In this document: piece by piece, positions 26,757-36,750 of the stretch
Layout: each line of letters starts with the position of its first letter
Numbering within the stretch: the stretch's first letter is position 1
Assembly (NCBI GenBank): GCA_903862935.1
Contig: CAIOZY010000036.1
Location: 1-64,000 of the forward strand
DNA: 64,000 bases
Source of the DNA: an uncultured Opitutaceae bacterium
GTDB lineage: Bacteria > Verrucomicrobiota > Verrucomicrobiia > Opitutales > Opitutaceae
Reading direction: 5' to 3'
The notes under the pieces: generated by a model
The model's input: only the letters and a program-made list of their open reading frames with translations
The model's database searches: none
Told to the model about the DNA's origin: nothing
Position numbers and translations under genes: made by a program

Positions 26757-28661
26757 TCAAGGGCGGGCATTTCCGCCAAGGCCTGCTCTCACTTGGTCAA
26801 GCATCCGACGGGCTTCGGGGAAATCCGGCTGGAGACGCAACGCCTCCTCGTAATGGCGGGTGGCCTCTTCTATCGCACCCTTCCGCAGGAGGGCATTTCC
26901 CAGGTTGCAGTGCGCGCTGGCATAGTCCGGGCTGAGGCGCACCGCCTCTCGGTAGCAGCTAATCGCCTCGTCCACCCGTCCCATTCTCACCAACGCGGTG
27001 CCCAGGTTGTTGTGAGCCTCGGCGTCATCGGGGTCGAGTCTGAGCGCGGTTCGAAACTGCGCGGTCGCGTCAGCCACCCGTCCCAGCTGATACAGCGCAA
27101 CCCCAAGGTTGGAGTGGGCGTTGGCAAATGCGGGATCGAGACGGATCGCGGCCAGATAGTGGCCGGCTGCCTCGTCGAAGTGGCCCAGCCTTGCCAGGGC
27201 ATTCCCCAAGTTGTCCTCGGCGACGGGATAATCGGGGCGAAGTCGCAGGGCGGTCTCGTATCGATCGATCGCCTCGTACGTCCGCCCTTTGGAAAACAAC
27301 TCCGTGCCCAAGTTGCATTGGGCAAATGCGTTGCCCGGACACTTGTCCGCAGTATCCTGGTAAAGAACAAGTTGACTGCGATAATCCGCGTTGCGCCGCA
27401 GGGTGAGAACGCCGAACACAACGGCAAGCGCTGCAAACAGGGCAAGACTGCGCCGGCCGGCCAGCCGATAGATGACAACGACGCCGACGGCGATCACCGC
27501 GGCCAGCGCCAGATACATGCGGTGCTCGGCCATCGTCTGCCGATTTCCAGGGACAAGACTCGTCGGCGCCAGAATCGCGAGGAACCAGGCCCCGGCGAAG
27601 CCAAGGGCCCGCGCGCCCATCGGTACCTCACGGCCCGGCCGAAGGAGCGCGTAGCCCGATCCCGCAACGAGCGCAATGACGGCCGCCGCATACGGAAGCG
27701 CGTCCCCGGCGCGCGGGATCCATTCCGTTCCGTAATCGAAAACCAGCGGGTTCGGCCACAGGGCGAGCCCGACGTACTTTACGACCGCCGGAAACTGCGT
27801 GAGCCAATACGCCCAGGCCCCGACGCCGATCCCGATTCCCGACGTGCCCCCGCGGTTGCCCGCGCTTGCCACGACGTAGGCGAGGAGCAGCCACGTGCTG
27901 GCAAGCCCCGCGTACAGCCTCCAATGCCGCCGCCACGCATCCCTGAAGCCGCCGCTGACAAACGTCGTGTCATACAGGAAAACGATCACCGGGGCGGACA
28001 CCATCACCTCCTTTGTCGCCATGCCAAGGAGGCAACAGGCGATCGAAAGCCACGCCCATCGTCCCTTCCTCCCGTCTGCCGAAGTCCCGCGAAGTGGGAC
28101 GAGGAGGGACTCCGGCTCCGAAAGCCGAATGAAGCAGTACAGTGTCAGCAGATAGAACAGCCCCATCAGCGACTCAGCCCTTTGAATCACGTAGGTCACC
28201 GACTCGGTCTGAAGCGGATGAAGCGTCCACAGCAGAGCCACAGCCAACGCAAGGAGCATTGGATCGCCGGCGGCGCGGATTCGCTCCAGCGTGCGCCTAA
28301 CGACTCCGAACAAAACCAGCCCGGCGACGATGTGAATGATCAGGTTGAGGGCATGGTAGCCCCAGACCCGCGCTCCCCCTAATGCGTAATTTACGGCCAG
28401 TGAAAGATTTAGAATCGGCCGTCCATCCACGGTCAATCCGCGACCATGCGGTGGCGACAGCGGGCCTCCCAAGGGCCACAGGTGCCGGATCGACGGGTTT
28501 CCGGCTATGGAGGAGGAATCGTCGAGCACGAATGCGCCGGAAAAACTGTTGTGATACGCGACAAGCGCCGCCAGAGCGATGAGGCCGGCCGCCAGCCAGC
28601 CGGATGACCGCGCAACCGTGCCGGACCGCAGATGATCAATCCTGGTCGGTTCGGACTTCAC
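26757..28661 (-). CDS. TMTC-like membrane protein with C-terminal TPRs
   Basis: The first 400 residues contain about ten membrane helices. Its first periplasmic loop ([19 protein letters not shown]) carries the DD pair of TMTC/GT-C proteins. Residues about 430-630 are five to six tetratricopeptide repeats (for example [23 protein letters not shown]). TMTC proteins are O-mannosyltransferases in animals; the bacterial ones are mostly uncharacterised. A GTG start overlaps the histidine kinase stop (GTGA), so the two are translationally coupled, which ties the protein to the two-component system. Confidence 0.8.
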   Translation of the reverse strand: MKSEPTRIDHLRSGTVARSSGWLAAGLIALAALVAYHNSFSGAFVLDDSSSIAGNPSIRHLWPLGGPLSPPHGRGLTVDGRPILNLSLAVNYALGGARVWGYHALNLIIHIVAGLVLFGVVRRTLERIRAAGDPMLLALAVALLWTLHPLQTESVTYVIQRAESLMGLFYLLTLYCFIRLSEPESLLVPLRGTSADGRKGRWAWLSIACCLLGMATKEVMVSAPVIVFLYDTTFVSGGFRDAWRRHWRLYAGLASTWLLLAYVVASAGNRGGTSGIGIGVGAWAYWLTQFPAVVKYVGLALWPNPLVFDYGTEWIPRAGDALPYAAAVIALVAGSGYALLRPGREVPMGARALGFAGAWFLAILAPTSLVPGNRQTMAEHRMYLALAAVIAVGVVVIYRLAGRRSLALFAALAVVFGVLTLRRNADYRSQLVLYQDTADKCPGNAFAQCNLGTELFSKGRTYEAIDRYETALRLRPDYPVAEDNLGNALARLGHFDEAAGHYLAAIRLDPAFANAHSNLGVALYQLGRVADATAQFRTALRLDPDDAEAHNNLGTALVRMGRVDEAISCYREAVRLSPDYASAHCNLGNALLRKGAIEEATRHYEEALRLQPDFPEARRMLDQVRAGLGGNARP

Positions 28662-30052
28662 GAGGCCGGCAGGGAGAGCACGAACGTTGAGCCCTGACCT
28701 TCGCGGCTGACGACCGTGGCGCGCCCGCCGTGCGCGTTCGTGATGGCCTGGACAAAGCTAAGCCCGAGGCCGAGTCCCCGCTGCGAGCGGCTCTTGTCGC
28801 CGCGGTAAAGCCTCTCCCAGATGCGCGGGATGTCCCCAGGCGCAATTCCCATGCCATGGTCCTGCACGGCTATCTCGACCCGGCCGCCCGCCCGGCGGGC
28901 GCGGATCGCCACCTCGGTCCCTTCACCGCTGTATTTCACCGCATTGTCCACCAGGTTGGCCAAGGCCTGCTGGAGGCGCGCCCGGTCGGCGCTGACGGCC
29001 AGATCGTCCGGGACGTCCACGGAGAGACGGATGAGCTTCTCCTCGGCCACATAGCCGTAAACGTCCACGACGCCGCGCACGAGCTCGGCCACCGGCACCG
29101 GCTCCCGGTGCAGCCTCATCACGCCCGTCTCCGCCTCGGAGATATCCATGAGCGTGCGCAACATCGTGAGCACGCGCTCGGCCTCCTCCACGGAATCGGC
29201 CAGCGCCTCCCTGGCGGCGGCGGCGTCCCCGGGGCTCTCGAGCGCCACTTCCGCCGAGGCGCGCATGCGGGTGAGGGGTGTGCGCAGGTCGTGGGCCACG
29301 TTGTCGAGGGCCTCCCTCATGCCCCGGATGAGCGCCTCGTTGTGAGCCAGCATCCGGTTGAGGACCGTCACGAGCTGGCTCAGCTCGTCCTCGCTGCCGC
29401 GGGCGGGCACGCGCGCGCCCAGATCCCCTGTGTCGAGGATGCCACGGACGGTCCGGAGGATCTCGCGCACCGGCGCGAGCGACCGGACGGTGAGCCAGAT
29501 GCCCCCGAGAATTCCGAGCACGATGGCCGGAATGACTGCGGTTGTGAACACGCCGGCGAAATCCGCCATCAGTTCCGAGCGGTCGGCGGTCCGCTTGCCT
29601 ACCTGCAACAGCGTTCCGTCCGCCAGGCGCGCGGTGCCCACGACCCAGCTGCGCAAATGGCCGGGCGTTGGGATCTCCTGCCATGACGGCTTTCCTGCCT
29701 GGGCGTCCAGCGCCACCCGGCCGAGGTCGAGGCCCTCGGCCTTGGCGGGCATGGCCAGTAGAGCCCGGCTGTCGGCGGGGGTCGAGACCCTCACAAGAAA
29801 GACCCCGGGCATGGCATCGGTCCCGGCGAACTCCCTGCGCAGGTCGGCAAGCCCGCCGCGGTTGTAAACGCGGACAAGCCGCTCCAGCTCCGTCCTGGCC
29901 AGATCGCGGTCCTTCTCGCGGAGCGCGTCGAGCAGTCCGGCATACGCGAGCACGCTGAACACGAGCGCCAGCACGATGAAGAACGCTGCGTAGTAGACGT
30001 TCAGCCGGAAGCTGAATGTCCCGCAAAAGCGCCTAATCCACCTTGAGAACAT
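28658..30052 (-). CDS. Sensor histidine kinase
   Basis: The 464-residue protein has two membrane helices (about 17-40 and 168-190) around a periplasmic sensor of roughly 130 residues, then a HAMP domain, an H-box ([15 protein letters not shown], near residue 245), an N-box ([10 protein letters not shown]), and G-boxes ([17 protein letters not shown]). The layout is that of CusS/PhoR-type kinases. The sensor region has no recognised ligand motif. It overlaps its response regulator gene by 20 bp. Given its neighbours, it may sense phosphate, phytate or envelope state rather than metals, but this is inference. Confidence 0.9.
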   Translation of the reverse strand: MFSRWIRRFCGTFSFRLNVYYAAFFIVLALVFSVLAYAGLLDALREKDRDLARTELERLVRVYNRGGLADLRREFAGTDAMPGVFLVRVSTPADSRALLAMPAKAEGLDLGRVALDAQAGKPSWQEIPTPGHLRSWVVGTARLADGTLLQVGKRTADRSELMADFAGVFTTAVIPAIVLGILGGIWLTVRSLAPVREILRTVRGILDTGDLGARVPARGSEDELSQLVTVLNRMLAHNEALIRGMREALDNVAHDLRTPLTRMRASAEVALESPGDAAAAREALADSVEEAERVLTMLRTLMDISEAETGVMRLHREPVPVAELVRGVVDVYGYVAEEKLIRLSVDVPDDLAVSADRARLQQALANLVDNAVKYSGEGTEVAIRARRAGGRVEIAVQDHGMGIAPGDIPRIWERLYRGDKSRSQRGLGLGLSFVQAITNAHGGRATVVSREGQGSTFVLSLPAS

Positions 30053-30719
30053 AGCCCGCCCCCCGGATTGTGTGGATGGCCTTCGATTCGAAGTCGCGGT
30101 CCAGTTTCGCCCTCAGGCGGCAGACCAGGACATCCACTACGTTGGTCTGTGGGTCGAAACTGTAGTCCCAGAGGCGCTCCAAGAGAAAGGTCTTGGTCAG
30201 GACCCGTCCGGGGTTGCGCAGAAACAGCTCCAGAAGGCCAAATTCCCGAGCCTGCAGGTCCACGCGGCGGCCGGCGCGCACGACCTCGCGGGTGAGCAGA
30301 TTTAGGGTGATGCCTGCCCCCCGCAGTTCCGCCGGGGCTTCGGTCTGCTGCGAGCGCCGTAGCAGCGACTGCACCCGGGCGAGAAGTTCGGAGAAGGAGA
30401 ACGGCTTGGTAACGTAGTCATCCCCGCCGCTTTCTAGCCCGCGGATCCTGTCGTCGACCGACGCCTTTGCGCTCAGCATGATGACGGGAAGCTTGATGTT
30501 CTCGGCGCGCAGCGTGCCGACCAGCGATAGGCCGTCGAGCTTTGGCAGCATCACGTCAACCACGGCGAGCCCGTAATGCCCTTGGCGTGCGAGTGCCAAG
30601 CCGTCCAAGCCGTCCGCGGCATGGTCGACCGCGAAGCCGTTCTGACGGAAGCCGTTGGTCAAGAAGGATGCGATCTTGCGATCGTCTTCAATCACTAGGA
30701 TGCGCATGGTCGTCGTCAT
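30033..30719 (-). CDS. OmpR/PhoB-family response regulator
   Basis: The receiver domain has the acidic pair EDD near residue 12, the phosphoacceptor Asp in [11 protein letters not shown] (near 55), Thr/Ser and Lys in MLSAKAS and VTKPFS. The C-terminal winged helix (residues about 130-225) has [19 protein letters not shown] and [15 protein letters not shown], typical of OmpR-type DNA binding. It would be phosphorylated by the kinase coded next to it and act on nearby promoters. It lies 66 bp downstream of the phytase gene on the same strand, so it may be part of the same unit. Confidence 0.92.
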   Translation of the reverse strand: MTTTMRILVIEDDRKIASFLTNGFRQNGFAVDHAADGLDGLALARQGHYGLAVVDVMLPKLDGLSLVGTLRAENIKLPVIMLSAKASVDDRIRGLESGGDDYVTKPFSFSELLARVQSLLRRSQQTEAPAELRGAGITLNLLTREVVRAGRRVDLQAREFGLLELFLRNPGRVLTKTFLLERLWDYSFDPQTNVVDVLVCRLRAKLDRDFESKAIHTIRGAGYVLKVD

Positions 30720-30784
30720 GCTTCAACCATGGAACCCTAGGAACGTCCAGACGAAGCGCTTCTTGGGGGCGCCTCGTCGGGGCA

Positions 30785-31738
30785 TCAGGGCTGCGCCTTC
30801 AGCCACTCACTCCAGAGTTTCGGGCTGCCGTTCGGGTTCGCTCGTGCGTAGTCGTAGAAGGTCGTGACGAAGGCCGCGCGATCGGCGGAGATCCCGGCCT
30901 TTCCCCCCTCGTCCGAATCGACAGCCAGGACGTTGTAGTCGCCGATGAGGGCCGACTGGCGGGCCGCGATGTCCTGGAGCGAAACCGCGTGGGCGTTGCG
31001 CAGCATGTCGTAGAGCACCATAAAGGTGGTTGTCCGGCCCTTGCCCGCGCGGCAATGGAAATGCGCCCAGGTGCCGGCCGGAAGCGCGCGGACCGCCAGG
31101 ACAAACTGGTCGACCGCCGCGTCAGTCGGGCGGCAATGATCGGTGACCGGGATGCGCACATAGGAGGCCCCGGCCGCGGCAACGAGCTTCTTTTCAGTCT
31201 GGGTTGCCTGGACCGTGACGCGCTCCACAGCCGCAGTCGCGGACTTGCCCTTGATCGCGGCGTCTTCCGAAAGCACCACCTCGCTGCCCACAGCGCAGGA
31301 ATTGAGCCGCTCCTTCTCGTCGGTTGAGATCGCCTTTGGGCTCTTGCCCACGTTGGCCCAGTTGTTGGTAGCGTACCAGGACACGGCGTTTCCGTTGATG
31401 AAACCGTGATCCTCCTGACGCAGGTCGAAGATCATTACCGGCGCCGGGAGCTTCGCCAGCATCGCCTTCAGACTGTCTGCCGTAAATTCCGCGCTGCCAG
31501 AAGCGCGGAGTTCGATCAGGCCCGCAACATTGGGAGCCGTGGCGCCCTTGAGCTTGAGATGATCGTTAGTTGTGCGGAAATTCCGGGGAAGTCCGGTCCG
31601 CAGCTCGGGAGCCACGTCCCAGACCAGGATTGGGCTTCCTGCATTGGCCGGAGGGGTTGGCGGAGATTTCTGTTCGAGGGAGGCGATGGCGGCCAACGGC
31701 AGCCCCAGGGCGAGGGAGACGATCCATTTTGTTTTCAT
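30785..31738 (-). CDS. Secreted PTP-like (cysteine) phytase / inositol phosphatase
   Basis: After a signal peptide (about residues 1-19) the protein shows the features of PTP-like inositol polyphosphatases such as Selenomonas PhyA: a P-loop HCRAGKGRT (near residue 226) with catalytic Cys and Arg, and an upstream TDHCRPTD segment that supplies the general acid Asp in the TDHxxP context of that family. MIFDLRQEDHGFING near 100 is another family block. It would remove phosphates from myo-inositol hexakisphosphate in the periplasm. The neighbouring TonB receptor and the inositol catabolic genes across the divergent promoter fit this role. A generic protein-tyrosine phosphatase is less likely because of the DHxxP motif. 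Confidence 0.82.
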   Translation of the reverse strand: MKTKWIVSLALGLPLAAIASLEQKSPPTPPANAGSPILVWDVAPELRTGLPRNFRTTNDHLKLKGATAPNVAGLIELRASGSAEFTADSLKAMLAKLPAPVMIFDLRQEDHGFINGNAVSWYATNNWANVGKSPKAISTDEKERLNSCAVGSEVVLSEDAAIKGKSATAAVERVTVQATQTEKKLVAAAGASYVRIPVTDHCRPTDAAVDQFVLAVRALPAGTWAHFHCRAGKGRTTTFMVLYDMLRNAHAVSLQDIAARQSALIGDYNVLAVDSDEGGKAGISADRAAFVTTFYDYARANPNGSPKLWSEWLKAQP

Positions 31739-31764
31739 GAGAGGAAAGGGTCAGAGGAATGGGG

Positions 31765-32784
31765 TTATTGTCCAACGACGAGGATCTCAAACGTGTTCGG
31801 GAGGACTGGTCCGGGCTTGTCCTCGCTGCCGGGGCCAAACTTGGCGACCGGAAGATAGATGCGATTTCTGGCGGTGTCGACCGTGTGCGTCTTGGCACCG
31901 AACTGAGTCTCAACAGTGGCCTCAACCTGGTAATGGTCGGCGTCATCCTGTTGGATGACGGTGAGGGTGCCGTCCCGGTTGGACGAATAGACATGATGGG
32001 TTACCGGATCGTAGCCCGCGGCATCGCTGTCGTCGCCGATGGGTAACGCCGCGACCTCCCTGCCGCTGTCGGCGTCGAGGACGATCAGGCGTTCGTTTCC
32101 GCCACAGCTTACGAACAGGCGCCTGTTCGCGCTGTCGATTGCGATACCAGTCGGACCCTCCCCGGGGCCCAGGGGCCAATCGGCAGTCACCTTCCCAGTG
32201 GCCATTTCAATCCGGGCCACCGAATTATGGCTCTCCAGATTGACGAGGGCGTTGCCCCGGCCGTCAAAGGCGATGGACTCCGGGTTCCCGGCGAGCACAA
32301 TCACGCGCACGATGGCCCCGGTGGCGCCGTCGATGATGGTCTCGTTGTTGGAATGGCCATTCGAGACAACCACAAGTTTCGTGACAGGATCGTACTCGAT
32401 CGCATCCGGCTTCTGTCCTGGCGTCTGGATCGTCTGCACGGTCTTGAGTGAGGCCAGATCGATGACCGTGACAGCTCCGTTTAGCCCGTTGCTGATGAAG
32501 CCCCGTCCCAGATCGTTAGCCAGGGCGATGCCGTGGGCCCCTTTTAATCCCGTGATTGCTCCGAGCACCTTGCCGGTATCGGCGTCGATCACTTCCATCC
32601 GGGTCTGGTGGCTGACAAAGAGCCGTCGGGTGGACGGATCGAGCCGGAGGTAATCGTACGAGCCAGTTCCCCCAACTGTGTACCTCGCGGTGACACGGTA
32701 CACTTCAGATGTCGCTCCACGCAAGCTGACGGCGTGGGGCCACATGGTCAGGCAGAGGGCGAAAGCGAGCATTTTGGCGTGCAT
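31765..32784 (-). CDS. Secreted YncE-like beta-propeller protein
   Basis: A signal peptide (residues about 1-23) is followed by roughly seven blades of the form RLFVSHQTRMEVIDADTGK and RRLFVSCGGNERLIVLDAD, as in YncE/40-residue beta-propellers. Such proteins are often coded between TonB receptors and hydrolases and may bind ligands in the periplasm. It has no visible catalytic site. The gene lies 26 bp upstream of the phytase gene on the same strand and 590 bp downstream of the TonB receptor gene. Confidence 0.8.
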   Translation of the reverse strand: MHAKMLAFALCLTMWPHAVSLRGATSEVYRVTARYTVGGTGSYDYLRLDPSTRRLFVSHQTRMEVIDADTGKVLGAITGLKGAHGIALANDLGRGFISNGLNGAVTVIDLASLKTVQTIQTPGQKPDAIEYDPVTKLVVVSNGHSNNETIIDGATGAIVRVIVLAGNPESIAFDGRGNALVNLESHNSVARIEMATGKVTADWPLGPGEGPTGIAIDSANRRLFVSCGGNERLIVLDADSGREVAALPIGDDSDAAGYDPVTHHVYSSNRDGTLTVIQQDDADHYQVEATVETQFGAKTHTVDTARNRIYLPVAKFGPGSEDKPGPVLPNTFEILVVGQ

Positions 32785-33373
32785 GAGAGAAGGATTAGAC
32801 CGGCATCATCGCCGGCATTGATTGCCCACCGCGCACGGGAAGATTACAAGGCGGCAACATTTCCCTCCCCCACTCATCCGCCTCGCCCCCTCTTGCAGCC
32901 TCGCCCGGCAGGCGGTAATTGAGACGCCGTTCGGAATAGTTGGAACGGGGAGCAGCCGCTCCATGATCATGAATGGCTATTCGGCGCGATGGTCCCGACC
33001 GAACCCGCCGCAGGCGCGCACCTGCGCTCATTGCATCCCCAAGGGCAGAGTCGCCTTCCACGCGTGCCCGCTCGGACGGCCCGATCCGCGTAAAAAGCGC
33101 AATCCCGCCGGAGGAGCCGTTCCGGTCTGGTCCCCCAATCATCACTGCAATCGACGGGCCGACTGCGTAGGTCAACCGCATCGCGGCCACGAGCAGCCCG
33201 TCCAAGGAACCGTCGCCACATTATGGCGCAGAAGGTTCCACCCTGCCTCGGCCGGACCCATCTCAGCGAAAGGTGGGCCCAAGCCCTTGAGGAATTTCCG
33301 CCACTGCGGCACTGAGAGTGCCGAAGGCGCGGTGTTGTGCGCCTCGGCACTCATGGGATCGGCGATGCGGGGA
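32785..33373. other. Gap between TonB receptor and propeller genes, possible remnant
   Basis: Two minus-strand frames hold short protein-like pieces (PQWRKFLKGLGPPFAEMGP near 33300, then LLVAAMRLTYAVGPSIAVMIGG near 33160) that could be one decayed gene, but neither matches a family I recognise. No intact gene, clear terminator or operator was seen. The large gap breaks the otherwise tight gene order and makes a separate promoter for the propeller-phytase pair likely. Confidence 0.35.
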
Positions 33374-36187
33374 TCAGTAGATCCATCGCATTCCGCCTTC
33401 GGCCGCCCAGCCGTATCCTTCCCAGGTCTGGAGGCGGATCAACGAGCCCGTACCGCCATAGTATTCCTTGAGCGGCGCATTTGTCAGGTTTGAGCCGTCC
33501 AGATAGATCTGCCAATGCTGCCGGAACGTGTAGCTGCTGCCGAAGTCGACGGTGTAATATTCGGCCTCATACTGGTCCTGGGTCGCGTCAGTCCCAATCG
33601 TCGAGCCAGACTCGAGCCGCTTGCCGTGGTAATGCAGGGCCACCCGTAGGTGGAGGCCGCTGTGATCGTAGGTAAGCGCCACATTCCCGCCCTTCTTCGC
33701 GAAGCCAGAGAACGGAATATGCTCCCCCGGACGGATCGGATAACTGGCCTCACTGTTGCCGATGATGCCGCTTGCCTGGACCCCTAGCCCGTTGAACGGC
33801 GAGGGCAGGAAGCCCAGCCGCTGCGCCCAGTTGACCTCCAGACCGTATACCCAGGCGCTTGGACCGGTCAGGTATGTCGTGAGGAGATAGCCCGTGGACG
33901 GATCGGTCCCGGCTTGGGCGAGATAGGCGAAGTTCTTAAGGGACTTGTAGTAGACCGCCACCCCAGTCATTCCGAGCGGCGAGTAGTAATGTTCGAGGGA
34001 CGCGTCCCAATTGATCGCCGTGAGCGGGGGGAGATCCGCGTTGCCCTGGGTTACCGTTCGGGCTCCGTCGTTGATTGCCCGGCCGGGAGCCGTGTCGGTG
34101 TAGTCGGGACGCGCCAAGGTGTTGCTCCACGAAGCCCGCACGATCGTCTGCGGGGAATATTCATAGGTGAGAATCACGGAGGGCAGCGCATTGTCATAGT
34201 TCTTCTCCGTGACGACGGGCGCGATGGCCCCGGTCGTTGAATTGTACGACCAACCCTTCATACGGAAGTTCGTGTGCTCGAAACGGGAGCCCGCCATGAT
34301 TTTCAGCTTGTCCACGGTCAGGCCTCCCATCAGGTAGCCCGCGCTGATGTCTTCCAAAGCCTTGAACGCGCCGCCGTAAGTCGTCGAGGGCGTCATCGTC
34401 TGGCCGTAGGAGCTCTGATTCTCGTAAAAGCTCTGTACCGTCTCCTGTCGGATCAGGAAGTTGGGAAAGCCGCCTAGGTTGTTCCGAATGTTGTATCCGG
34501 GATAGATCGTTGTGCTGTCGAGCTTCCACGGGATCGAGGTGATGGCCTCCTTAAACGTGTCCAGGTTGTTGAACTTGTCGCGGTATTCCGCGCCAAACTT
34601 GATGAACGCCGGTCGGCCCTGGGGACTGAAGTTGTAGCGCAGGTCGTCCCGAACTGTGATCTCATGCATATTGGACGTCGTGTTGCTGTAGCCGCTCTTC
34701 GTGCTGAAGGAATAGCTGGCGGGGTTCCCTATGTCGGACCCGCTCGTTTGGCTCACCCGATTGTCGTACGGATTGGCGCTGAGATCGTACTTGAGACCGG
34801 TCGACCCGGTGTTGGAGAACGCGATCTGCAGGGTCGGCCGCGTGTACTTGCCTCTCGTGTAACCGGCGAGGAAGTCGTCGGTGAAGGGGCCAATCTTCTT
34901 CTCGTATCCTCCCACAAAGGAGTCGACCCGCTTGTTGTTCACGATCTGGGTCTCAGATTTGATGATTTGCTTAGAGGGGATCGTGACCGAGGCGGTCGTG
35001 TCGGTGAGCGCCTGGACGGTTCCCGAGCCAAAGTTCATCGTCGTCAGCCATTGGGAGTTGTCCTGGAGGTAGCTGGAGGTGAGGAAGCGGAACCACGCCT
35101 TGCTCGTGTCGCTGAACTTGTAGTCGATCGAACCGCTCGCCCCCTGCCGCCAGCGGGAACCGTCGTAGTCGCGAAAATCCTGCCCGCCGAGTATCCAATG
35201 CTGCAGCCCGTCGGTGGGCGACTTTATCATCGACCACACGGTGGTCTGCGGCTCGGAAAAAACCGAGAACTTGCGCTCGTCAGCCTCCACCGCGACGGCC
35301 ACGCTCAGTTTTCCGTTTAGGAAGGTGTTGCCGTAGTTGGCGGCCGTGGTGTAGCCGCCCTTGCGGTTCAACTGATGAGAATAGCCGGCGCCAGCAGTGA
35401 CCATCGCGTGGGCACCCTGTTGCTCGGCCCCGGTGTGGGTGATGATATTCACGCTGCCGATCGCATCGCTTTCCATATCCGGTGTTGTCACCTTGGTCAC
35501 CTCCATCGAGGCGATCAGATTGGACGAGATGACGTCCAAAGCCGATGACCGCGCCCCCTTTTCCGCACTCGAAAGCCGGATCCCGTTCATCGACACTCCG
35601 AGGTAGATCGGGTCCAGGCCGCGGATGATCACGAAACGTCCTTCCCCCTTGTCCCGGGCGATATCCACGCCGGGCACCCGCTGCAGCGCCTCCGCCACGT
35701 TCTTGTCCATGAGCGTTCCAATGGCGTCGGAAGCGATAATGTTGGTCAATGTGGCCGCGGCGCGTTGGTCATTGATCGCCCGGGCAGATCCGACGATGTC
35801 GGAAGTAATCCGGAACTCATCCATCCGCACGACTTCCTCTCCGAATACCACATTGAGACGGGTGGTCAGGCCAGCCGGGATCGTGGCGGTGAGCGTCTGC
35901 GCCGGATAGCCGACGTAGCTCACGTTCACCGTCACATTTCCTGCCGGCACGTTGGGCAGCTCGTAGTAACCACCTTGATCCGCAAAGGCCTCCAGACTCG
36001 TGCCAATCACGCTCACCCGGGCACCGGAAAGAGCCAGTTTCGAGCTAGAATCGGTCACCCGGCCGATCAGCGTTCCCGTGGCGGTGCTCTGGGCAGAAGC
36101 TCCCGGCAGTCCAAGAGCCAGACTTGCAAGACAGATCATAAACAGCTGCGACGCACGGGCAGCGAATGAGACACTTGGGGATTTCAT
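33374..36187 (-). CDS. TonB-dependent receptor with carboxypeptidase-regulatory domain
   Basis: The 937-residue outer-membrane protein has a signal peptide (about 1-32), a CarboxypepD_reg-like domain (GTLIGRVTDSSSKLALSGARV to about 115), a plug (DKNVAEALQRVPGVDIARDKGEGRFVIIRGLDP near 165-200, with NGIRL) and a 22-strand barrel ending in an aromatic residue (GGMRWIY). It would take up a ligand with TonB energy. The substrate is not readable from sequence, but a propeller and a phytase follow on the same strand, and an operator of the inositol LacI type lies 280 bp upstream. Import of phytate or inositol phosphates, or of a metal-phytate complex, is the best guess. Confidence 0.88.
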   Translation of the reverse strand: MKSPSVSFAARASQLFMICLASLALGLPGASAQSTATGTLIGRVTDSSSKLALSGARVSVIGTSLEAFADQGGYYELPNVPAGNVTVNVSYVGYPAQTLTATIPAGLTTRLNVVFGEEVVRMDEFRITSDIVGSARAINDQRAAATLTNIIASDAIGTLMDKNVAEALQRVPGVDIARDKGEGRFVIIRGLDPIYLGVSMNGIRLSSAEKGARSSALDVISSNLIASMEVTKVTTPDMESDAIGSVNIITHTGAEQQGAHAMVTAGAGYSHQLNRKGGYTTAANYGNTFLNGKLSVAVAVEADERKFSVFSEPQTTVWSMIKSPTDGLQHWILGGQDFRDYDGSRWRQGASGSIDYKFSDTSKAWFRFLTSSYLQDNSQWLTTMNFGSGTVQALTDTTASVTIPSKQIIKSETQIVNNKRVDSFVGGYEKKIGPFTDDFLAGYTRGKYTRPTLQIAFSNTGSTGLKYDLSANPYDNRVSQTSGSDIGNPASYSFSTKSGYSNTTSNMHEITVRDDLRYNFSPQGRPAFIKFGAEYRDKFNNLDTFKEAITSIPWKLDSTTIYPGYNIRNNLGGFPNFLIRQETVQSFYENQSSYGQTMTPSTTYGGAFKALEDISAGYLMGGLTVDKLKIMAGSRFEHTNFRMKGWSYNSTTGAIAPVVTEKNYDNALPSVILTYEYSPQTIVRASWSNTLARPDYTDTAPGRAINDGARTVTQGNADLPPLTAINWDASLEHYYSPLGMTGVAVYYKSLKNFAYLAQAGTDPSTGYLLTTYLTGPSAWVYGLEVNWAQRLGFLPSPFNGLGVQASGIIGNSEASYPIRPGEHIPFSGFAKKGGNVALTYDHSGLHLRVALHYHGKRLESGSTIGTDATQDQYEAEYYTVDFGSSYTFRQHWQIYLDGSNLTNAPLKEYYGGTGSLIRLQTWEGYGWAAEGGMRWIY

Positions 36188-36467
36188 CGGATTTTCTTGT
36201 TGTTGGTAGCTTGATGTCAGTTTGATCGAGATTGTTTATGCTTGAGCGGCGGTTCGGCGAAATTCATGTAAACACTCTCTTCATATTTTGGCATTGAAAG
36301 GAAGCAGCGGTAAAATCCGAGTTCGTCTCGCGTTTTGAGCATATCTATTTAGTTCCTGATAAAATAGATACGCTCTTGTTGGGTTCGCTGTAGCCATTAT
36401 GACCTTGGCATGAAAATGCTGGGTCAGTCATATTTCGGCTTATTGGGTTGTTCGTGGGGTAACGACT
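36188..36467. promoter_or_regulatory. Upstream region of the TonB receptor gene
   Basis: This AT-richer stretch has no gene. Read on the minus strand it must contain the receptor promoter or a long leader. A CATAAT box lies near 36400 without a good -35 partner. A half-operator (ATGTAAACAC, near 36267) resembles one arm of the dyad at 36468. The ribosome binding signal before the ATG is weak. Confidence 0.4.
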
Positions 36468-36479
36468 GTAAACGTTTCC
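36468..36479. promoter_or_regulatory. Putative LacI-type operator upstream of the TonB receptor
   Basis: GTAAACGTTTCC differs in one base from the perfect dyad GTAAACGTTTAC found before the MFS gene at 50144. The central AACGTT is the usual core of LacI/PurR-type operators. It lies about 280 bp upstream of the receptor start and on the receptor side of the IS630 element. Confidence 0.55.
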
Positions 36480-36750
36480 ATTTTGTGAAATGATTTCCTG
36501 ACGTAAAGAAGAAAAATCATGCAGAACCTCTCTTGCTCCAACATCACTCAAAAAGTCACTGGGATGGAGGCCTTTCATTACCAACGCATTTTTAACCTCC
36601 GTTGCGGTCATCGATCGCTGCGGCGCTTCGCCTGGCGCAAGACCAGCGCAGTCATTCAGAGAAATCCCGATAATCTGAGTGAACCAGATGAAGAAATGGG
36701 CGGGCCGATGGGTAAATCTTCCTTGAGACAGACTATTTCGGGCTAGGATC

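Noticed and set aside
26472-28382. 636-codon plus-strand frame
   Set aside because: Antisense to the TMTC-like gene. Arg/Pro-rich with no domains, while the minus strand shows helices and TPRs.
30033-30719. Copper/silver regulator (CusR) label
   Set aside because: The family resemblance is general to OmpR-type regulators, and no metal efflux genes are nearby.
32822-33493. 223-codon plus-strand frame between propeller and TonB receptor
   Set aside because: It runs into the receptor gene antisense and lacks protein-like composition or a start signal.
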